NCBI GenBank assembly: GCA_964035575.1
Contig: OZ037899.1
Location: forward strand, 744,001 to 808,000
DNA: 64,000 bases
Direction: 5' to 3'
Origin: Rhynchopus sp. YZ270_cl-10
Lineage: Eukaryota; Euglenozoa; Diplonemea; Diplonemida; Diplonemidae
Made by a program: the position numbers and the translations under genes. The notes below the pieces were generated by a model. That model did no database searches, was not told the DNA's origin, and was given only the letters and a program-made list of their open reading frames with translations. Positions 35,237 to 45,482 of the stretch are shown here, piece after piece (position 1 is the stretch's first letter; each line of letters starts with the position of its first letter).

Positions 35237-35801
35237 GTTGGGGAAGATGTGTCTCCAGAAAAGAGAAGAGAAGCCCAGATCAACCAGCTTCGTGCATGTC
35301 TTTTTCCTCAGCACAGGAGTCAATGGACTGGGCCAGATACATGCAGTACTTTCCTCACCATATCTCACATGATGTTTATAGCACAAAAGACTAGAGTCTC
35401 CGATGCTTGGGTGAAACCCACCTTTGCAGTTGATCGATACGGTGCCTTCGATGCACAACACTCTGACGCTTTGTGACCCACACACAAGCAGTATCAACCC
35501 CTTCATCGCTCTGCCCCGCCGCAATCGACCCTCGCGGCACTCATGCGGGTCGCAGTTGAACCGTTGGGGAAGATGTGTCTCCTGTCAAGAGAAGAGAAGC
35601 CCAGATCAACCAGCTTCGTGCATGTCTTTTCCTCAGCACAGGAGTCAATGGACTGGGCCAGATACATGCAGTACTTTCCTCACCTTATCTCACATGATGT
35701 TTATAGCACAAAAGACTAGAGTCTCCGATGCTTGGGTGAAACCCACCTTTGCAGTTGATCGATACGGTGCCTTCGATGCACAACACTCTGATGCTTTGTG
35801 G
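35237..35801 (+). repeat. Tandem dimer of the long form of the 98-nt repeat (copies 3 and 4)
   Basis: Two units with a period of about 325 bp start at CCGTTGGGGAAGATGTGTCT. Cores are 35369-35466 and 35694-35791. Copy 4 lies 195 bp before the LPMO start codon. In copy 4 the base just after the core changes (CTGATGCTTT instead of CTGACGCTTT), and the upstream frame shifts by one T. Confidence 0.85.
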
Positions 35802-35985
35802 ATGCAGCCTTTCGGGTCAATCAAGACCCACACATCAACGTTACGTTGTGACAAACAACGTCAAAGGCCTGATACACAGATCACCTTTTGACGCCTTTTG
35901 TGTGGAACGGACACTCAATACCACACACCCCACAGGTGTTTTCATCTACACACAAAACAACTAAAAGCAGGCTTTTGTGAACAGA

Positions 35986-37017
35986 ATGGTGCCGCCCAGG
36001 ATGCTGCTGCTGGCATGTGTTGTTGCGTCGGTGTCTGGACACGGGTACGTGGAGTCGCCGCCGTCGCGCGCGTTTGGCTGCAAGTCTGGACTGAACTCCG
36101 GGTGCGGGTCTGTGCAGACCGAGCCGCAGAGCGTGGAGGGTCCTGACGGGTGGCCTTCGGGGGGCCCTGCGGAGGGGACGGTGGCAGCTGCGGGGCGGTC
36201 AGGCTTTGCGCAGCTGAACGTGCAGACGCCGACACGCTGGGGGAAGACTGCGCTTGCCGCTGGTACGAATGTGTTCACGTGGCGCTTCACGGCAGCACAC
36301 CGCACGCGCGACTACAAGTACTACATTACACGTGCGGGGTGGAACCAGAACGCGCCGGTGGGGACGTCGTCGTTTGACACAACGCCGTTCTGTGTGGTGG
36401 ACGGGGGGATGCAGATGCCATCAAACCCCACGAGCCACAGCTGCACGGTGCCCACACGCTCGGGGTACCACGTTGTGCTTGCTGTGTGGGACGTGGGTGA
36501 CACTGGTGCGAGCTTCTACAACGTGATTGACGTGACCATTGGTGGTGCGGGCCCGACTCCCCCTACCCCAACTATGCCTGTGCCCACACCACCGACACCA
36601 CCCACACCAACTGTGCCTGTGCCCACACCTCCGTCGGGTGGATGCTCGGGTGGTGCGGGGGTGGCTCTGTGGGGCAACTGCAGGGCTGCGCCGCACTGCT
36701 GTGCGTCGGGGGCGACGTGCTACGAACAGAGCGACTGCTTCGCACAGTGCAAGCCGTCGTGCTCCAGGGCAGACGGGTGGACGTGCCGTGTGCTCGGAGC
36801 AAGCGCAGGACCGACGCCTCCCACACCTCCTGCACCTGTACCTGTACCTGTCCCAGCACCCACACCGCCCAGGCCTGTGCCTGTTCCAGCACCCACACCA
36901 CCGGCAAGTGGCTGCGGTGCAGCGATCCAAAAATGGAACAGGTGCCTCGGGAAGGAGAGCTGCTGTGCTGCAGGGCTGAGCTGCACGGGGACACGGTGGT
37001 GGAAGTCGTGCAAGTAG
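35986..37017 (+). CDS. Secreted AA10 (CBP21-like) lytic polysaccharide monooxygenase with two CBM1-like modules
   Basis: 343 residues. An 18-residue signal peptide (MVPPRMLLLACVVASVSG) is followed by His19, so cleavage would leave the N-terminal histidine required for the copper histidine brace. The domain follows Serratia CBP21 closely: HGYVESPPSRAFGCKSG, QTPTRWGK, FTWRFTAAHRTRDYKYYIT, LAVWDVGDTGASFYNVIDV. His105 lies 86 residues after His19, the spacing I recall for CBP21 (His28, His114), and the axial Phe is in SFYNVIDV. Two Cys-rich modules (about 220-262, 309-343; WGNC...CCASGATC and KWNRC...CCAAGLSC) resemble fungal-type CBM1, joined by PTPPTP linkers. It should oxidatively cleave chitin or cellulose outside the cell. 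No intron; the bacterial-type domain suggests transfer, the CBM1 modules a eukaryotic fusion. Confidence 0.88.
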   Translation: MVPPRMLLLACVVASVSGHGYVESPPSRAFGCKSGLNSGCGSVQTEPQSVEGPDGWPSGGPAEGTVAAAGRSGFAQLNVQTPTRWGKTALAAGTNVFTWRFTAAHRTRDYKYYITRAGWNQNAPVGTSSFDTTPFCVVDGGMQMPSNPTSHSCTVPTRSGYHVVLAVWDVGDTGASFYNVIDVTIGGAGPTPPTPTMPVPTPPTPPTPTVPVPTPPSGGCSGGAGVALWGNCRAAPHCCASGATCYEQSDCFAQCKPSCSRADGWTCRVLGASAGPTPPTPPAPVPVPVPAPTPPRPVPVPAPTPPASGCGAAIQKWNRCLGKESCCAAGLSCTGTRWWKSCK

Positions 37018-38182
37018 GAAGATTGCACACCTGCATTAACTAACACACAAATGCCTTTTTTATTCATTCATTGCCCTTTCTTTGGCTCAAGGCATCTTTG
37101 CCTTGTTTCTTATTATTTACCGACCGCTTCTTTTGCGGCCTTGATAGACCATGTGTCGTGGTGTACTTTATTCTACACCTGACACTGACCCCATACTCCC
37201 ATACCCATACCCCCCTCGTATTTTCTGTGTCGTTATGTTGAGACAGCCGAAGCGTGTCTTGCAATGTGCAGCACGCCCATTCCTCGCACATGTCCGACGA
37301 TAAAATGACCTCAAGTTCTATGATCCTGATGATCCTACTGACCTAGCAATGGCCGGCCCTGTGTCCAACCTTCCCCACACGCATGCAGCCCCGGGTTGTA
37401 CGTGGGTGGTCGGGAGGTGTAGATGCCGGAGGTTCGTGTCTAGCAGTGCAGTGCAAGCCCCATGTTATGTGATGGCTATTTTGTCGCCCTCACATTTTGG
37501 GGGTCTATTTAACCTTTTGGGTTTCACGATTTTTTTCTGTTCCAAATGTTAGTTCTGAAGTTGGTTCTGTTGGTTCTGCGTCTGCAGACTGCACCTGGGA
37601 CTTTGACTTCAGTGCTCTTGATTTTACCACCCTATTTTTTTTTTTCTTTTTACCTCTCAATTTCCTTGTCTTGACATGTAGTCTCATTTCATTTTGTTTT
37701 CGAGATCCACCTCTGTTTTAGCACGTTCCACACCACAGCGGCACAATATAAGACAAAAAAACAAGCCAAAACCACTGTTTTCCCGCATAGTTTACCAAAA
37801 CTAGATACAGCGGGACACGATGCGTGCAGCAAGGGAACCAGAGGATACATTCCTGAGCTGCGCCTCTGTGTGTGGAATGTGTGAGAGTGTGGCCGAACCC
37901 TCCGCTCGCATGAGGGTTCGGGAGATACATGCCGAAGATACACAAAAAAAGTGAAACAAGAAAGAAACCAAACCACAAACAAACAAATAAACAAAAGCGC
38001 CCTCTCCCCGTTGCCGACAACGTGTTCTCATATCCCACATCCCATATCCCGTACACCCCTTCGACACACAATACCTATGCAAAACCGACACCAGCTTTGT
38101 GCACGCTGTTCTCATGAGCACTGCAGTCATTAGACTGGGTCAGACATATCTCATCTGTTGTCCCTTTATCAGCATATCCCAC
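37018..38182. other. Spacer between LPMO and POLA1
   Basis: Mixed sequence without a recognised gene. A T run lies at 37636-37650. From about 38100 it contains a diverged version of the left flank of the 98-nt repeat (GCACTGCAGTCATTAGACTG), then the perfect core. Confidence 0.5.
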
Positions 38183-38280
38183 ATGATGTTTATAGCACAA
38201 AAGACTAGAGTCTCCGATGCTTGGGTGAAACCCACCTTTGCAGTTGATCGATACGGTGCCTTCGATGCACAACACTCTGA
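38183..38280 (+). repeat. 98-nt core repeat, copy 5
   Basis: The core is identical to the other four although its left flank has clearly diverged and its right flank is unrelated after ACTCTGAC. It therefore sets the right boundary. It ends 148 bp before the POLA1 start, separated by a long pyrimidine tract ending TTTCACCACAG, a probable leader-intron acceptor. Confidence 0.85.
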
Positions 38281-38427
38281 CACACCATTCCTTTCAACCC
38301 CATCACCACTTCCCTCCTCCCTCCTCCCTCCTCCGCCCCCTCTTACAAACCCTCTTCCTTTCACCCCTACCCCCCCTCCCCTCCCGCTCTCCCTTCAACC
38401 CTCCCTTTCACCACAGACCCCCTTCCC

Positions 38428-41400
38428 ATGAGCCGCACACGTTCCGGCGTGGCCGGCCTCCCTCGGGGGCCAGATTTGATGGACATGGATGAGCTGGCTG
38501 CACAGTACGCAGTGGAGGATGAGGGTGAGGATGAGGGGCCATCCGCCTCGAGCACGCGTCTGAACAGAGAGAAGGAGAGGAAGCGGAAGGAGCGTGCGAA
38601 GGAGCAGCGGGCGAAGGAGAAGAAGGTCCCGTCACAGCTGGAGAAGCTGAAGGAGGTGGTGCGGGTGGCAGAGGCGACTGCACCGGACACACAGATGCAG
38701 GCATATTCCCAGAGCCAGATCGCATTCCGCCAAGAGACGCAAGACGCGATGCCTGTAGACGAAGAAGAAGAAGACGATGTCGATCTCAGCAAATACCTGA
38801 ATGACGGCGAAGATAACGACGAAGGTGAAGACGACGGCGAGGACGACCAAGAGAAGGCCACAGCCGCAGGACACGGCGATGACCTTTTCTTCACCGCAGT
38901 GCCAAAGCCGGCGCCTGCCGTGCCCACCCCCACCCCCACCCCGGTCCCGGTCCCGGTCCCCGCAAAGAAGGCAGCGCCAGAGGAAGAGGAAGGACAGTAT
39001 ATGACGGACACCCAGGCCACTGCGAAGGCGACGGCGAAGCAGAACAAACAGCGTATCGAGACTATGGTGAACAAGCCGAAGCCGAAGCCGGTGGGGGAGG
39101 GTGTGAACTTCACAGTGGCGCAGGGCGAGGCTGTGGGCATCACGAACAGCACCTTTGTGCGCAAGCAGGCACAGCCTGTTGCAACGCCGACACCGACAGC
39201 GACACCAAACGCGATGATGCCGCCACCGCCGCCAGAGGGCGCACTGCGCTTCTTCTGGATCGACGCCAGAGAGGACGGCTTCGGTCTCACAGGTACAGGC
39301 GGATCGCACGCACCAGGCACCGTCTACCTCTTCGGCAAGGTGTTCAAGCCCGACGGCAGCCTCGAGTCCTGCTGCGTGCGTGTGGGTGGTCTGCAGCGCC
39401 AAGTCTTCTTCCTCCCCCGCACCACAAGAAAAGGTACCGACGAGCCCCTCCCCATCATCGAGGCGCAGAAAGAAGTCAGCGCACTCTGCTCGCAGCTTGA
39501 GATCACACAGAGGAAGGTGCAGGCGCGGGACAGGTGGTACGGATTTGAGGAGCCAGGCATAACGCGTGACAAGGCAAAGTGGATTAAGTTGAGCTACCCG
39601 GCCACCTTCCGGGAGTTGAACGTGTCGCAGGGGAAGGCCTCAGATGTGCAGAAGTACCTGGACACGTGCACGCATGCGTTCGGGGATGGGCGGTCGTTCC
39701 TGGAGATGTTCCTGCTGAAGAAGCGCTTGAAGGGCCCGTGCTGGGTCGACATCACCTCCTTCACTGCGATCCACCCCGACGCACAGATGTCGCATTGCGC
39801 GAGCGAGTATTCGACGGAGTACAAGAAGGTGAACCTCTCCGAGAACTGGGAGCAGATCCCGTCACCCCCCCTGAAGCTGGTGTCGCTTGCGATGCACACT
39901 GACCTGGTGGAGGCGCGTGGGGGGCAGGCCAACAACGAGATCTTCGCACTGTCGGCGTGTTTCTACAACGATGTCGACATCGACAGACCGAGGGCACGCG
40001 CGCCGCAGCCGGGTCGGTTCTGTGGGTTGCGGCCAGCCCCTGGGGGACGGCTGCCACCACCTCATGAGACGGAGGCGTACTTCAAGCAGCGTGGTGCCAC
40101 CAGCAGCGACATCCCGAGCACCTACGAGAACGAGTCCCAGCTGATCACAAACTTCCTTGCAGTCGTGGCGGCACAGGACCCGGATATCCTGTGCGGGCAC
40201 AACTTCCTCTCCTACGACCTGGACGTGCTGCTGCACCGCTGTGCCGCACTGCGCATCCCTACCTGGGACAGGCTCGGCCGGATGCGTCTTCGCTACATCC
40301 CAAAGCTCCAGGCCGGAGCAGGTGGTCTTACCGAGAGCACCTGGGAGGAGCGCTCTGTCCTTGGTGGCCGTCTGATCGCAGACTCCTACCTCCTTGCGCA
40401 CGAGTACCACAAGACCAACAACTACAAGCTGCGCAGCCTTGCACAGGAGTTGAAGCTGGAGGGTCTCTACGGGTCGGTGACGCTGCCTGCATTGGACATC
40501 AACAAAACAATGTCCACACCCGAGGGCCTCATGGAGGTGGTCACGCGTGCAGGGCAGAAGGCAGTTCTGCAGTTCCAGCTTGTGGACAAGCTGCAGTGCG
40601 TACCACTGACGAAGCGTCTTACCTACCTCTCGGGGAACCTCTGGAGCAGGACGCTGACGGGGTCGCGTGCCGAGCGTATTGAGTACCTTCTGTTGCACGA
40701 CTTCTACGCACAGAAGTACATCCTGCCTGATAAACGGCGCATCGTCTTCCAGAAGAAGAACACCAAGGACGAGGCTGCCCCCGCACGGCGCAAGGCAAAG
40801 TACGCAGGTGGTATGGTGCTTGAACCGAAGAAGGGGCTCTACACAGACTACGTTCTGCTGCTCGACTTCAACTCGCTGTACCCTTCCATCATCCAGGAGT
40901 ACAAGATCTGCTTTTCGACCGTCGACCGTGAAGAGCAGCCACTCGATGTCGACGACCCGGACAATAACCACGTGGTTGAGGTCCCGCCGGAGGCAAACCT
41001 ATACTGTTCTGAGTGTGCAGAGCAGTTCGAGGACAAGGCCAGTGTGGAGACGTACTGCAGGCATAAGGGTGTCCTGCCGAAGGCAATTCGCAAGCTTGTC
41101 TCTGACAGAAGAAAGATCAAGAAGGCGCTCGCCTACGAGAAGGACCCCTCTGCCCGCGCACGGTACGACATCATCCAGAAGGCACTCAAGCTCACAGCAA
41201 ACTCGATCTACGGGTGTCTTGGGTTTGAGCACTCCCGCTTCCACGCGCAGCAGCTTGCCGAGCTTGTAACCTTCAAGGGCAGAGAGGCGCTGTCTGCCAC
41301 CATCGACCTCGTCGAGTCGCTCCCAGAACACCAGCTCTCGGTTGTGTACGGTGACACCGACTCCGTCATGCTGAACACATCGATCCCGAACACCGCACCC

Positions 41401-43051
41401 ATCCAGGAGGCAATCCAGAAGGCGCAGATCGTGAAGGACGCTGTGAACAAACGCTACTCAAACCTGGAGATCGACATTGATGGGATCTTCAAATCGATCC
41501 TCCTTGTGCGGAAGAAGAAGTACGCGGCCATGAACATCACTGACTGGAACCGTGAGGGGAAGACTGTAGAGAAGGAGATCAAGGGTCTGGACATGGTGCG
41601 GCGTGACTGGTGTCCGTTCACGTCTGAGGTGCAGGAGCGCACACTGGACTTCTGCCTCTCTGGGGATGACGAGGAGACGGTGCGGTCGGGTGTCATCGAG
41701 TACCTGCAGAAGGTGGCGGGCGACGTGCGTGGGAATGAGGTTGCGATTGACAAGTACCTCATCACGAAGTCGCTCACGAAGGAGCCCACTGCGTACCTTG
41801 ACCACTCACAGCCACACGTCACTGTCGCACTGCGCATGCGGCAGGTGGACAAGCTTCCCGTTCGTGTCGGCGACCTCGTGCACTACATTGTGTGCACTGA
41901 CACATCTGCGAAGGGGCTCCTCGGCGACAAGACCGACACAAAGAAGATCTCGAACCGCGCATTCACGAAGGACGAGGTAATCCGCAACTCGCTCACGATC
42001 GACAAGGAGTGGTACCTGCAGACTCAGTTCCACCCACCTGTGATGCGTCTCACCGAGCACATCAGCGGGCTGGACTCGCACGTCATCGCACACTGCTTCG
42101 GCATCGAGTCCTCAGCGACGACTGAGAAGCAGGACAGGCCAACAGAGCTTGGCGCTGCGACCGCTGGGGACAGCTCCTATGTCATGACTGCGACAGGGCA
42201 GAAGAAGATCTCTGAGCGCTTCTACCCCTTGGAGCTGCAGGTGCCATGTACGGGGTGCAAGAGCGAGGTGGCGTTGAATACGCACGACATTGTGTGCGAC
42301 ATCCTTGAGGTGTGGGACGACACGTTGCCGAAGTGTCGCATCGGGGCTGGGCTGTTCCGATGTGCATGCGGGGCGTTGTTCGACCTGAAGCTTGTGAGTG
42401 AGATTGTTGTGAGAAGCATCCGAGAGCGGCAGACCGAGTACTTCAGCGATGCTACGGGGTACGAATCGCACTTCCAGCTCGACAACGTGGATGCAAACCG
42501 CCGCCTCACAGACCGGCACACCCGGGACTACGTCGACTTCACCAAGGCAATGTTCTCCCTCCAAGAGCTCTGCCAGGTTATCATCACCCACGTCAACGGC
42601 GCGAAGGAGGACAGACTCGTCCAGATATGCGGCCAACGTGGCAGAACGGGTGCAGCAAGAATCGCTGTCGAAAAGGTCTGGAACGTCATGACCGATGGAG
42701 AACAGGTATGGAATAATCGTTATTTATGTATTTTTTTCTGGCGGGAAAAAAAAACAAACGGTTGGGTGATCTATGAACGAGAGAGAGATTTTTTTAGCAT
42801 TATTATTAGCTCTCAGTAGTGTCTCACAGACTCTCACAGCCTGCTGTGTTGTCTCACGGAGACGGTCATAGGTCAACCGTAAGGTGGGGGTGACAAAAAA
42901 ATGCTACAAAAAATAACAATAACAATAACAGACGCATTTCAACAACATCTCGCTGTACCTCCAGTCCATCTCTAGGCGCTTTGCACGGAACACAGTCGAC
43001 ATCGGGGGGTTGTTTTCAACAATCACCAAATTTTCCGGACGGCAACAATAA
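38428..43051 (+). CDS. POLA1: DNA polymerase alpha catalytic subunit
   Basis: Exon 1 (38428-42705) and a 40-codon last exon (42932-43051) join in phase 0 across a 226 nt intron (GTATGG donor, AACAG acceptor) to give 1465 residues, close to human POLA1. The acidic/Pro-rich N-terminus (1-270) precedes a degenerate exonuclease-fold region; GHNFLSYDLD is visible but this domain is inactive in the alpha family. Catalytic motifs are A (DFNSLYPSIIQEYKIC, Asp813, the QEYKICF form typical of alpha), B (KLTANSIYG, about 921) and C (YGDTDS, 974-979). In complex with primase it extends RNA primers at nuclear origins and lagging strands. The C-terminus keeps a zinc motif CTGC...CAC (1274, 1277, 1312, 1314), but the second Cys cluster of animal and fungal POLA1 is not visible. 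The last exon (LYLQSISRRFARNTVDIGGL) resembles the conserved final helix. Confidence 0.95.
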
Positions 43052-43180
43052 CCCCACGGTCCCACCCACGCAGTGTTTTTTTTGCTGACCAACACAAAAT
43101 AATTCCATCAAAACTTTAGAACTGGCTCGGGAAACAGGGGGAAGGAAAGGCTGTGTGCTGTACATGTCTGTTTTTTTTAG

Positions 43181-43220
43181 GTACACTGTTCACGAGAGGG
43201 CTTTGTATTTCAGGTCAACT
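43181..43220 (+). repeat. Dispersed repeat family D, copy 2 (short)
   Basis: GGTACACTGTTCACGAGAGG followed by GCTTTGTATTTCA, matching 15590 and 52031. Confidence 0.65.
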
Positions 43221-43550
43221 TTTTTCTCTCTGCGCACCCGTCTTTTTATTCCCTCCTTTTTTTGTCGAATATGTATTTATCTCCCCTTATAGGGTCCCTA
43301 CCCCTATTCCCCAAAAAGACAGTGTCGTCCCTTTGAGAAATGTGTCCATCGCTTCAAATTTTTCCTTTTTTTTTTTAGCTTTACTCCTGGCAGTCAGAAG
43401 GGTGTGAGTTCAATATATTGTATTCACAGTATCTGCGTCTGCCGATGAACGGTGAGGCGTTTTGCACTTTCAACTTCTCTTTTATTTTAAAACCCCATCC
43501 CTTTCTTCCCTCTTGGAAAAAAGCACTTTGTGCGAAGAATTGTTTTGACA

Positions 43551-43613
43551 GTGGAGATTTGCACAACTGTGGCAACACTACCGAGGCAACTACACTACTC
43601 CAACGATTTATCG
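43551..43613 (+). repeat. 64-nt dispersed repeat, copy 4
   Basis: GTGGAGATTTGCACAACTGT to CTCCAACGATTTATCG. Stem positions are kept while loop and linker bases differ from copy 1. Confidence 0.7.
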
Positions 43614-44436
43614 AATTGTTTCAAAATAAAGGGGTTTTCTTTTTGAAAACTTGGTTGTATTAGTGTAGACAAGCGAAGATGAACTCCACTAAGTTTTTTT
43701 TTTCTTCAAAAGATGGTTGCTTTTTTGTCAAAAGAGAAAATGATACAAATGCCCTATTATTTCAAAAGACTTTTTCTTTAGAGTTCTTGAGACTTTGTGG
43801 ATAGTTACGACTTGTCTTTGTATAGGCAGGGAACACTACACCTGACAAGAGTATCAAAAAAGCAAACAAAAAAAAAAAAAAAATACAAACAAACTTTACT
43901 GTCCTGGAGACGTTACAACGTTCTAAAAAACGGTGTTACGAATGTGGTACAGTAATCATCTAGATTAGCACAATAAAAATGCAAAATAAATAAACAATAC
44001 AAAAACAAAAAACCAAACAAAACAAACCTGCGCTACTCGGCGCCCCTCCCCTCTTCCCCCTGAGAGAAAAAAATGAACCGGGTCAACTGAAAATTAGGTC
44101 ATACCACCTCTTTTGTCTCACCCAACACCTTTTTTTTTCATTTCTCTTGGTCTCCCCTGTTATTACAAAAATAAGTACAAAAAAATAGTTGATCCTCTCC
44201 CCTCCTTTTTTTTCTCCTCAAGAGTGACGTTCACTATCATCGATTTTCGTTTTGTAGAATGAATGTTATCAAGGTGACTAAGTAGGTGCATCTATAAATG
44301 TTTCTTTCGTGTCATCTTGCCCAAAACGAAGTAATGCCTGTAGGGTGTACGAAGGAGTGTTTGTACTTTAGTATTTCTCTTCCCTCAAAACCATTTTCAG
44401 AAAAAAAAAGAAAATTCAAAAAATGGATTGTATCCA

Positions 44437-45147
44437 ATGAATTTATCCCTTCTGTGCTGCCACTGCGATGAGGTGTTTCAGAGTAGGGAGACCCTCCGGT
44501 CGCATGTTGCTGACGAAAAGCACTGGCCGCAGGTCGTCGACGCGCTTCTCCGGAGCAGCAGCAGCGACACCGACCTGCGACGACGCACCCGCACCTTGCG
44601 TGCGTACCTCCCTAGGAAAGGGGCATCCTTGGAGGGCAGTGTTGCCACCGCATTGGACGTCCAGATGAACCGCGTCTGTGGTGCTGTTGGGGCTGACCGC
44701 GAGGCAGCACGCTCCACTGCATTCATCCAAGGGAGCCCTGCCGACAGCGATGTACAACGTGTGGCAACACACCTCCCGCGCTTTGAGTCTGGAGTCACCC
44801 CAGTAGAGTCGCAACGACGTGGCCTTCTGGCACGGTATCATTGTGTGAACCATGCGTTGGATCTGTTGTGGCATCTGCCGACGCCGTTGAGCGGTGGTGG
44901 AGGAGGTGGTGGTGGACAGACTGTGCCCCCCTCCCTCTCAGCCACCCTGCGCGCCTGGCTAGCCGCAGCAGGAAGCGAAGAGGAGCAAGAAGCCGAGCAG
45001 ACCGCACTCCTCACCCGGCACCTCCCTGCAGACCTCCCAGAGGCACACACAAATCGTCTGTTGCAGGCACTGCAACAGAGGCGGGGGAAATTGGCCCGGG
45101 ACACAGCGTCTCCTTCTGGGTCTGTACACAAGAAACGGCGGGTATAA
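44437..45147 (+). CDS. Small C2H2-type zinc-finger protein
   Basis: 236 residues from the ATG at 44437. An N-terminal C-x2-C-x12-H-x5-H finger (CCHCDEVFQSRETLRSHVAD then EKH) is of the U1-like or single-finger class found in nucleic-acid-binding and splicing-related proteins. The remainder is Arg/Ala-rich with a polyglycine run (GGGGGGGG) and ends in a basic KKRRV, a plausible nuclear localisation signal. An upstream TTTTCAG leaves open a leader intron or extra exon. AATAAA near 45224 could be its polyadenylation signal. The gene next door encodes an ankyrin protein; no functional link is evident. Confidence 0.65.
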   Translation: MNLSLLCCHCDEVFQSRETLRSHVADEKHWPQVVDALLRSSSSDTDLRRRTRTLRAYLPRKGASLEGSVATALDVQMNRVCGAVGADREAARSTAFIQGSPADSDVQRVATHLPRFESGVTPVESQRRGLLARYHCVNHALDLLWHLPTPLSGGGGGGGGQTVPPSLSATLRAWLAAAGSEEEQEAEQTALLTRHLPADLPEAHTNRLLQALQQRRGKLARDTASPSGSVHKKRRV

Positions 45148-45482
45148 AAGAAGTGATGTCGACCGGAATGATTGAGCACTAGATTTTTGTTTTGAAAAAA
45201 AAACGTTCCTCCCTTCTAGCTCAAATAAACGCAGTTTGAAGAAAATATATTCCCAACACCCATGGTGCGCTGGTCATGTCAAGCCTGACCAGTCCACATG
45301 ACTAGTTATATACATGGTACTGGGTATTGGGTACTACCCCCCACCGAATACGTGGGGATAAGCGGGATGTACCAAGTTTTTGTGATCGCCACCACCCTCT
45401 CCAAAACAAACTGAGCAATCAACGACACCATCTTTTTCCCCTTTTACTCACCTAACCTTATCAGAGTTTACTATTGTCCACC

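Larger units (their letters stand above)
43052..44436. other. Spacer with repeat families D and 64-nt
   Basis: Contains a family D piece (43181-43220), GTTTTGCACTTTCAACTTCT (43459), the fourth 64-nt repeat, long A/T runs and ATCAAGGTGACTAAGT (44268). TTTTCAG at 44394 could be an acceptor for the following gene. No independent gene is seen. Confidence 0.5.

Noticed and set aside
36421-36930. Minus-strand frames antisense to the LPMO, and similar ones under POLA1 and the ankyrin genes
   Set aside because: Shadows of GC-rich coding DNA; Arg/Cys/Trp-rich without domain signals.
31199-38280. The 98-nt block as a C/D-box snoRNA
   Set aside because: It begins with ATGATG and ends with CTGA, which resembles C and D boxes, but no terminal stem joins the flanks in any copy and the interior hairpins are atypical. 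Kept only as one alternative.
38428-43051. Family B polymerase from a virus-like element
   Set aside because: Motif A is the QEYKICF form of replicative alpha, length and C-terminal zinc region match POLA1, and there is a spliced last exon.
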